Origin: Mycobacterium paraseoulense | Lineage (GTDB): Bacteria; Actinomycetota; Actinomycetes; Mycobacteriales; Mycobacteriaceae | Direction: 5' to 3' | NCBI RefSeq assembly: GCF_010731655.1 | Contig: NZ_AP022619.1 | Span: 4,526,001-4,590,000, forward strand | Length of the DNA stretch: 64,000 nucleotides | Notes under the pieces: model-generated | The model's database searches: none | What the model was told of the DNA's origin: nothing | What the model saw: only the letters and a program-made list of their open reading frames with translations | Shown: piece by piece, positions 58,381 to 64,000 of the stretch | Numbering within the stretch: the stretch's first letter is position 1 | Layout of the letters: the number at the start of each line of letters is the position of its first letter | Made by a program: the position numbers and the translations under genes

Positions 58381-61272
58381 TCAGCGCTTGCCCGGCGGGC
58401 GGGCCCCGCGGGCGATACCCAGGCCTTTGACCGGCGGGCCCGCTGGTGCGCCGTCGCCGTCGGCCTGCTTTGCCGGCTCCGCCTTCGGCGCGGGCTCGGC
58501 TTCGGCCTGTTCGGCTTCGGGTGCCTCGGCTTTGGGTGCCTCGGCCGCCGGGGCGGCCTTGGCCGCCGGGGCGGCCTTCTTGGCGCCGGGGCGCTTGACG
58601 CCGGCGGCGATGCCCAGACCCTTGACCGGCGCCGCGGGTGCCTTGGCTTCGGCCTTGTCCTCGGCCGCCGGCGCGGCCTCGGCCTTCGGCGCCTCGGCCT
58701 TCGGCGCCTCGGCCTTGGGTGTTTCGGCCGCCGGGGCGGCCTTCTTGGCGCCGGGGCGCTTGGCGCCGGCGGCGATGCCCAGACCCTTGGCCGGCGCGGC
58801 GGGTGCCTCGGAAGACGCCGTGGGCGCCTCCGCCTTGGCCTCGGCGGCCGGTGCGGCCTTCTTCGCGCCGGGCCTCTTCGCCCCGCCCGCGATGCCCAAC
58901 CCCTTCACGGGCGCGGCGGGCGCGGCTTCGGCTTTCGGCGCAGCCTCGGCCTTCGGGGCGGCCTCGGCGGGTTCCTGCTCGGTCTCCTCGGCCGGCGCCT
59001 CGACGGTCGCGGTGGCCTTGGGCGCAGCAGCCGCCCGCTTTTCGGCTTCCTTTGCGGCCGTGCCCTTCTCCGGCAGCGTCGCCTTGTCGTACTCGAGGGA
59101 GCCGAGCAGCACCTGGGCCACGTCGAGCACCTCGACGCCGGTGCGGCCGGCCTCCTCGGAGCGGTCGTTGACGCCGTCGGTGACCATCACGCGGCAGAAC
59201 GGGCAGCCGGTGGCGATCGTGGACGCCCCGGTGGCCAGCGCCTCGTCGACGCGTTCGTGGTTGATCCGCTTGCCGATGTGCTCTTCCATCCACATCCGCG
59301 CGCCGCCGGCGCCGCAGCAGAAGCTGCGCTCGGCGTGGCGCGGCATCTCGGTGAGCGTCGCCCCCGCGGCCCCGATCAGCTCGCGCGGCGCCTCGTAGAC
59401 CTTGTTGTGCCGGCCCAGGTAGCACGGGTCGTGATAGGTGATGTCCTGAGAAACGGGCGTCACCGGCACCAGCTTGTTGTCGCGGATGAGCCGGTTGAGC
59501 AGTTGGGTGTGGTGCAGCACCGAATAGTTCGCGCCCAGCTGCCGGTATTCGCGGCCCAGCGTGTTGAAGCAGTGCGGGCAGGTCACAACGATCTTGCGGT
59601 CGACCGTCTCCACGCCCTCGAACACCCCGTCCAGGGTCTCGACGGCCTGCGCGGCCAGCTGCTGGAACAGGAACTCGTTGCCCGAGCGGCGCGCGGAGTC
59701 GCCGTTGCAGGTCTCGCCGGTCCCCAGCACCAGGTACTTCACCCCGGCGACGGCCAGCAGCTCGGCGACGGCCTTGGTGGTCTTCTTGGCCTTGTCGTCG
59801 TAGGCGCCCGCGCAGCCCACCCAGAACAGGTACTCGAAGCCGTCGAAGCTGTCGACGTCCTCGCCGTAGACCGGGACGTCGAAGTCGACCTCGTCGATCC
59901 AGTTGGTGCGGTCGGCGGCGTTCTGGCCCCACGGGTTGGCCTTGGTCTCCAGGTTCTTGAACAGCACCGACAGCTCGGACGGGAACTCCGACTCCATCAT
60001 CACCTGGTAGCGGCGCATGTCGACGATGTGGTCGACGTGCTCGATGTCCACCGGGCACTGCTCCACGCAGGCGCCGCAGGTCACACAGGACCACAGCACG
60101 TCGGGGTCGATGACGCCGCCTTGCTCGGCGGTGCCGACAAGCGGGCGGGCAGCCTGCTCGGGCCCGTGCCCGGGCACCCGGCCGAATCCGGACTCCGGCA
60201 CATGGTGGCCCTCTTCGTGGACCGTTTCGAGGTCGAGGCCCTCAAGCGGCTCCGAGTTTTTCTCGCCCAGGATGTAGGGCGCCTTGGCCATCCAGTGGTC
60301 GCGCAGGTCCATGATGACGAGCTTCGGCGAGAGCGGCTTGCCGGTGTTCCACGCCGGGCACTGCGACTGGCAGCGCCCGCATTCGGTGCAGGTGGCGAAG
60401 TCCAGCATCGCCTTCCAGCTGAAGTCCTCGATCTTGCCGCGGCCGAATTCGGCGTCGTCGGGCGGGTTTTCGAAGTCGATCGGCTTGCCGTCGTGTTCCA
60501 GCGGCATCAGCGGCCCGAGGCCGTTGGGCAGCCGCTTGAAGATGACGTTGATGGGCGCCGTGAAGATGTGCAGGTGCTTGGAGTGCAGCACGATGATCAG
60601 GAACGCCAGCATGACCGCGATGTGCAGCAGCAGGGCCGTGGTTTCGATGATCTCGTTGGCGGGCTGGCCCAGCGGGCGCAGGATCGCGCCGAACAGCTGG
60701 GAGAGGAAGGCGCCCTTGCCGTAGGGCAGCGTGCCGTTGTTGACCGCTGACCCGCGCACCAGGACGTAGGTCCAGATGACGTTGAAGATCATGAGCAGCA
60801 CCAGCCAGGCGCCGCCGGTGTGCGAACCATAGAACCGCGACGAGCGGCCGTACTCTTTGGGTTCGGTGCGAAGCCGGATGACGGCGAACGTCGCGATGCC
60901 CAGGAAGACGGCGGTGGCGAAGAAGTCCTGCAGGAAGCCCAGCGCGTCCCAGCGCCCGATGATCGGGATGTGGAAATTGTCCTGGAACAGCAGCCCGTAG
61001 GCCTCGATGTAGACCGTCAGCAGGATGAAGAAGCCCCACATCGTGAAGAAGTGCGCCAGGCCGGGAAGCGACCACTTGAGCAGTCGGCGCTGCCCGAAGA
61101 CCTCGGAGACCTCCGCCGAGATTCGCTTGCCGGGTTCATCGGTGTGCCCGGGGGCGGGCCTCCCGGACGTGATCAGCTTGAACAGCCACAGGACCCGCCG
61201 GGCAGCGAGTGCGGCCACGACCAGCGTCATGCCCATGCCCACTACCAGTCTGATGAGCATCTGCGTCGTCAC
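58381..61272 (-). CDS. Membrane-bound iron-sulfur oxidoreductase, Rv0338c-like
   Basis: 963 residues (882 remembered for Rv0338c, essential there). Five or six N-terminal helices form a NarI-like cytochrome domain (about 1-250). Two ferredoxin-type clusters follow: CTECGRCQSQCP (about 310) and CVTCGACVEQCP (about 405). The CCG domains of the heterodisulfide-reductase type are VTCPHCFN, HDPCYLGRHN and FCCGAGG (about 590-660). The last 200 residues are Ala/Pro/Lys/Glu-rich, with four KGLGIA-x-G-x-(K/R)-(R/P)-PG units. It probably passes electrons between a soluble donor and the quinone pool. GGGGAG precedes the chosen GTG at 61272; a TTG at 61287 is also open. Confidence 0.92.
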   Translation of the reverse strand: MTTQMLIRLVVGMGMTLVVAALAARRVLWLFKLITSGRPAPGHTDEPGKRISAEVSEVFGQRRLLKWSLPGLAHFFTMWGFFILLTVYIEAYGLLFQDNFHIPIIGRWDALGFLQDFFATAVFLGIATFAVIRLRTEPKEYGRSSRFYGSHTGGAWLVLLMIFNVIWTYVLVRGSAVNNGTLPYGKGAFLSQLFGAILRPLGQPANEIIETTALLLHIAVMLAFLIIVLHSKHLHIFTAPINVIFKRLPNGLGPLMPLEHDGKPIDFENPPDDAEFGRGKIEDFSWKAMLDFATCTECGRCQSQCPAWNTGKPLSPKLVIMDLRDHWMAKAPYILGEKNSEPLEGLDLETVHEEGHHVPESGFGRVPGHGPEQAARPLVGTAEQGGVIDPDVLWSCVTCGACVEQCPVDIEHVDHIVDMRRYQVMMESEFPSELSVLFKNLETKANPWGQNAADRTNWIDEVDFDVPVYGEDVDSFDGFEYLFWVGCAGAYDDKAKKTTKAVAELLAVAGVKYLVLGTGETCNGDSARRSGNEFLFQQLAAQAVETLDGVFEGVETVDRKIVVTCPHCFNTLGREYRQLGANYSVLHHTQLLNRLIRDNKLVPVTPVSQDITYHDPCYLGRHNKVYEAPRELIGAAGATLTEMPRHAERSFCCGAGGARMWMEEHIGKRINHERVDEALATGASTIATGCPFCRVMVTDGVNDRSEEAGRTGVEVLDVAQVLLGSLEYDKATLPEKGTAAKEAEKRAAAAPKATATVEAPAEETEQEPAEAAPKAEAAPKAEAAPAAPVKGLGIAGGAKRPGAKKAAPAAEAKAEAPTASSEAPAAPAKGLGIAAGAKRPGAKKAAPAAETPKAEAPKAEAPKAEAAPAAEDKAEAKAPAAPVKGLGIAAGVKRPGAKKAAPAAKAAPAAEAPKAEAPEAEQAEAEPAPKAEPAKQADGDGAPAGPPVKGLGIARGARPPGKR
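58384..58915 (-). repeat. Four-copy KGLGIA repeat in the tail of the Rv0338c-like protein
   Basis: Units coding KGLGIAGGAKRPGAKK, KGLGIAAGAKRPGAKK, KGLGIAAGVKRPGAKK and KGLGIARGARPPGKR, separated by AEAPKAEAP linkers of variable length. Confidence 0.8.
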
Positions 61273-61413
61273 AGAAGGTCTCCCCAATGCCTTGTTGATT
61301 CAGCCTGCGATGTGTTTGCCTGCTTAGCCCTGCTCATAGTGGCATCTCCGCAGCTTTCGCCGCGAGAAAGGCTGCCCTAAGTTGGCGTCCATCGGCCGCC
61401 GTGGATTGCTTCG

Positions 61414-63132
61414 TTAGCGGCCCAGCGGGGGTTCAAACCGGGGGAACAACGGCCTTTCGCGCCTGGTCGTCGTCGGCGGTGCCTCGGTGGTGGTCGGCGC
61501 CTGCGAGGTCGTGGTCGGCGGCGCGGTCGTCGTGGTCGTGCTCGGCGGGGGCGTCGTGGTGGTGGTAGTCGGCGGGGGCGTCGTCGTGGTGGTGGTCGTC
61601 GGCGGCGCGGTCGTCGTGGTAGCCGGTGGCTGTTCGGACGACGACGGCGGCGGGGGCGGCGGGAGGACCGTCACGGTGGTGCTGTTGTCCGGCCCGGTGA
61701 TGGTCACGGTTTGCGACGTCGGCGGCGGAGCCGGTGTGGTGGTGACCGGGCTGGACTTGGGGTGGCCCAAAGTCAGCGCCAACACGATGGCCACCAGCAC
61801 CGCCGCCGCGGCGCCGGCGACGGTGAGGACCAGGGCCGTGCGCTTGTACCACGGCAGCCCGCCCTCCTGGGCGGCGTCGCGGTCACCGGCGGACCGGTCG
61901 AGATCGGCTGCCTCATCGGTGTACTCACCGGTGGCGTCGCGCCCGGTGTAGGGCACCGGCTCGTCGGCGTCGTCGGCGTCCTGCGACCAGGCCAGCGCGC
62001 CGTCCACGTCGGTGGCCCGGGCGGCCGACGCGGCCTGGGTCATGTCGATTCCGGCGGTGCCCACCATTTCGGTAGGCGCTTCCACGACGGCGCCCGCGGC
62101 GGTCGGGGCACCCGCCGGCGCCTGCTGACCACCCAGCGACGCCGCGCCGATCGCCGCGCTGGCCGCGGGCTGCGGCGCGGTGTGGACCGGCACCCGAAAG
62201 CGCTCCGACAGCCGCGCGGTGAGCAGTGGGATGCTGGCGCCGCCGCCGACGCTCGCGACCGCGGCCAGCCTGGATACCGCAATCCCGTTGCGGCGCAACG
62301 CTTCCTCGAGGGTGTCCAGGAATCGGTCCAGCGGCTCGGAGATCAGCTGCTCCAGCTCGGCGCGCGACAGCTGCACGTTGGCGCCCGGAGCCGGCGTGAG
62401 CGACGCGGTCGCGGCGGTCGACAGCTGCTCCTTGGCGCGCCGGCATGCGTCGAGCAGTCGGGCCTGCGAGCCCATCCGCACGGTGCCGGCCAGGTCGGCC
62501 ATGGTGTCGTCGGAGGCCTGCAGGCGCCCGAGGACGAGCCGATCGATGGCGTCGCCGGAGAAATCGGCGTACCGCACCGACGGACCGATGTGGGTGAAGT
62601 TGGCCCCGGCGTCCATCAGGGTGATCGTGGTGCCGCTGGCGCCGAAATCGCACAGCGCGACGACGCCGGCCGTCGGGAATCCCGGCCTGCCGCGTAGTGC
62701 CGCGAGCGCGGCGGTGGCGTCGGACACCAGCACCGGGGTCACACCGCCGCGGGCGAGATCCGGCTGGGCGAAGAATTCGTCACGCAGCGCGGCGAACTGG
62801 GCGTCGGACCAGTACGCGGGGACGGCGATGGTGATCGGTGCGCCGTAGCCGACCGTGCGGGCCATGGCCTCGATCGCCTCGACCGTCAGCACCTCGCCGA
62901 GGTACTTCGTCCCGTCGGCCGCCACCAACGGGGAACGGTCGCCGACGCGCTCGACGAATCCGCGCAGCACCATTCCGTTTTCGGTCAGGTTCGGATTTTC
63001 TTCCGGCAGGCCAACTTCGGTGGGCCGGTGCTCGAAGAGGGTCAACACGGCGCTGCGGACCACCGGGGCGCCGCCCGCCGGGGCCGCCACCAGGTGGGCC
63101 GCCCCGATCGACAGCCCGAGCGACTCGCTCAT
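61414..63132 (-). CDS. Membrane-anchored Hsp70-like ASKHA protein with Thr/Pro-rich tail, copy 3
   Basis: 572 residues. The domain order is as in copies 1 and 2: LGLSIGAAHL (phosphate-1, with Ser for Asp and Ala-Ala-His for the usual T-T-N), VPAYWSDAQFAALRDE, phosphate-2 loop CDFGASGTTITL, VGGGASIPLLTARLS and an AIGAASLGG helix. An acidic linker, one membrane helix (TALVLTVAGAAAAVLVAIVLAL) and a tail of TTTTPPP repeats follow, ending RPLFPRFEPPLGR. The ATG at 63132 is preferred over the GTG at 63141. It lies after a 72-residue-scale gap from the small membrane protein upstream and about 140 bases before the end of the Fe-S gene leader, so it is probably its own unit. Confidence 0.85.
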   Translation of the reverse strand: MSESLGLSIGAAHLVAAPAGGAPVVRSAVLTLFEHRPTEVGLPEENPNLTENGMVLRGFVERVGDRSPLVAADGTKYLGEVLTVEAIEAMARTVGYGAPITIAVPAYWSDAQFAALRDEFFAQPDLARGGVTPVLVSDATAALAALRGRPGFPTAGVVALCDFGASGTTITLMDAGANFTHIGPSVRYADFSGDAIDRLVLGRLQASDDTMADLAGTVRMGSQARLLDACRRAKEQLSTAATASLTPAPGANVQLSRAELEQLISEPLDRFLDTLEEALRRNGIAVSRLAAVASVGGGASIPLLTARLSERFRVPVHTAPQPAASAAIGAASLGGQQAPAGAPTAAGAVVEAPTEMVGTAGIDMTQAASAARATDVDGALAWSQDADDADEPVPYTGRDATGEYTDEAADLDRSAGDRDAAQEGGLPWYKRTALVLTVAGAAAAVLVAIVLALTLGHPKSSPVTTTPAPPPTSQTVTITGPDNSTTVTVLPPPPPPSSSEQPPATTTTAPPTTTTTTTPPPTTTTTTPPPSTTTTTAPPTTTSQAPTTTEAPPTTTRRERPLFPRFEPPLGR

Positions 63133-63187
63133 GCCCCGCACCCCACTTCCGATCGCCCGGTGGTCCTCACCATAGCGGCCGACCGGG

Positions 63188-63706
63188 TCAGCGCAGGCCG
63201 GGCGGGACCGTGATCACCGTGGGCACCCCCGGGATCGTGATCACCGACGGCAGCGATGGCAGGTGGTGCCGGTGCGGCGCCTCCTGCTGGCTGGGCTGGC
63301 GCGTGGGCTGCTGCGTCGGCTGCTGTGCCGGCGCCTCGACCGAGCTGCTGGTGGTCGGCGTCGTGGTGGTGGTCGGCGCTGTCGTCGTCGTCGTGGTGGT
63401 GGTCGTGCTCGTGCTGCTGGGGCTCGGGGTGGGGCTGGTGCCCCCTTCGCCGTGCAGCAGCTCGGTGATGCCGTACGCGATCAGCGCGATCAGGATTGCG
63501 ACGAACACCAGCCAGGCGATCAGCAGCGGAGGCTTGCGATACCACGGAGTGGGTTCGCTCTCCAGGTCGTCGAAGGCCTCGGGCTGCTCGAACCCCCCGG
63601 GCGGGTACGGCGGGGGTTCGCCGGAAGTCGGCTGGTCAGCCATGCCGTAGTTGGCATGATGGGTCGCCTGCTCGTGGAAGTCGTCGGGTGGGCCTTTGCG
63701 TTCCAC
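63188..63706 (-). CDS. Small single-pass membrane protein with Thr/Pro/Gln-rich tail
   Basis: 172 residues of unknown function. A Pro-rich cytosolic start (GEPPPYPPGGFEQPEAFDDLESEPTPWYRKP in part) leads to one membrane helix at about 75-95 (LLIAWLVFVAILIALIAYGI). The tail has nine consecutive Thr residues, QQPTQQPT repeats and an end SVITIPGVPTVITVPPGLR. The WYRKP before the helix and the Ile-Pro tail closely match the Hsp70-like copies (WYRRP in copy 2, WYKRT in copy 3), so it looks like the membrane-and-tail half of that family without the actin-like domain. The GTG at 63706 lies 7 bases after TACCAT; an internal ATG is at 63643. Confidence 0.75.
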   Translation of the reverse strand: MERKGPPDDFHEQATHHANYGMADQPTSGEPPPYPPGGFEQPEAFDDLESEPTPWYRKPPLLIAWLVFVAILIALIAYGITELLHGEGGTSPTPSPSSTSTTTTTTTTTAPTTTTTPTTSSSVEAPAQQPTQQPTRQPSQQEAPHRHHLPSLPSVITIPGVPTVITVPPGLR

Positions 63707-63713
63707 GGCACCG

Positions 63714-63719
63714 ATGGTA
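63714..63719 (-). promoter_or_regulatory. Candidate -10 element for the small membrane protein gene
   Basis: TACCAT on the minus strand, 7 bases before the GTG at 63706; leaderless arrangement. Confidence 0.45.
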
Positions 63720-63806
63720 CTGACCCCGCCTGCGGGGCTCCTGAGGCCGCCGCTCAGAACGTGTTGACCTTGTCGAGGCCGACGAACGGTCTCGGGCGTT
63801 GCCGCC

Positions 63807-64000
63807 TCATTGCCCTCCGAGCGCGGCCCGCACGCGTCCCCGCGCCCGGTCGAGCCGGACGGCGGCCTCGACCGCGTCGACGCCGGCGAGCAACGCGACG
63901 ATCGCGGTTTTGGCGTGACCACCCGCGGCGGCGAGTGCTGCGGCCGCGGTTTCCTCGTCGACGCCGGCCGCGTCGCGCACGATCCGCACCGCACGGCGGC
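63807..64000 (-). CDS. murQ: C-terminal end of N-acetylmuramic acid 6-phosphate etherase MurQ, truncated by the window edge
   Basis: Only the last 64 or so codons are inside the window. The helical C-terminal subdomain reads AVRIVRDAAGVDEETAAAAL, then AAGGHAKTAIVALLAGVDAVEA, the conserved end of MurQ. The enzyme removes lactate from MurNAc-6-phosphate during peptidoglycan recycling. The catalytic SIS domain is upstream, outside the window. The gene runs into the window on the minus strand and stops 100 bases before the small membrane protein. Confidence 0.75.
   Translation of the reverse strand, partial: RRAVRIVRDAAGVDEETAAAALAAAGGHAKTAIVALLAGVDAVEAAVRLDRARGRVRAALGGQ

Noticed and set aside
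58316..60094. Extension of the aminotransferase frame to 1011 codons
   Set aside because: It runs out of frame through the Rv0338c gene; the ATG at 58315 has a ribosome-binding site and matches the family.

Overview
The window is GC-rich actinobacterial DNA and can be assigned to a nontuberculous Mycobacterium, most like the M. avium complex. The evidence is gene content remembered from the M. tuberculosis Rv0291-Rv0340 region: the end of the ESX-3 locus (mycP3, eccE3), tam, the Rv0306-Rv0315 block, dcd, udgA, Rv0332/Rv0333, rmlA, aspC, Rv0338c and the isoniazid-inducible iniBAC locus with its regulator iniR. Tandem Gap-like (glycopeptidolipid-export family) genes and two IS110-family elements favour a nontuberculous species. 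No species marker was seen. Comparisons with M. tuberculosis are from memory, not from an alignment.

Layout. 1-2 kb: end of ESX-3. 2-11 kb: hydrolase, methyltransferase, sulfatase, BluB, a phosphatase, an L,D-transpeptidase-like exported protein and a TetR/SnoaL pair. 11-15 kb: an Hsp70-like membrane protein (Rv0312 family), a DUF7159-type membrane protein, and Rv0313- and Rv0314c-like genes. 15.7-30.5 kb: mostly accessory envelope and metabolic genes (MDR oxidoreductase, GH16 glucanase, GT-C glycosyltransferase, tandem Gap proteins, a PAP2-diacylglycerol kinase fusion, a mannitol dehydrogenase-family enzyme, secreted small proteins, an L,D-transpeptidase, an ATP-grasp enzyme). 30.5-43 kb: a second Hsp70-like gene, then iniC, iniA and iniB, an Rv0340-like gene and iniR, inverted relative to M. 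tuberculosis and ending at a tRNA-Gly. 43-52 kb: Rv0320-like, an IS110 element, dcd, and three DUF7159 genes split by a second IS110 element. 52-61 kb: udgA, Rv0332, Rv0333, rmlA, a YibE/F protein, an AlaA-like aminotransferase and the Rv0338c Fe-S reductase. 61-64 kb: a third Hsp70-like gene, a small membrane protein with the same tail style, and the end of murQ.

The least explained feature is a dispersed family of seven proteins: three Hsp70-like and four DUF7159-type. Each has an actin/Hsp70-like (ASKHA) N-terminal domain, usually degenerate, then one membrane segment and a Pro/Thr/Gly-rich tail. One member lies directly downstream of iniBAC, whose IniA and IniC are dynamin-like GTPases, which suggests an envelope-stress scaffold. 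Two regulatory observations stand out. TTAGGGGAT repeats occur upstream of iniB and in the iniR/Rv0340-like intergenic region (candidate IniR boxes). The IS110 element ahead of dcd has a non-coding leader with internal copies of its own left junction and of its target, as a bridge RNA would. At least twelve genes also have a -10 hexamer 6-8 nt before the start codon, the signature of leaderless mRNAs.
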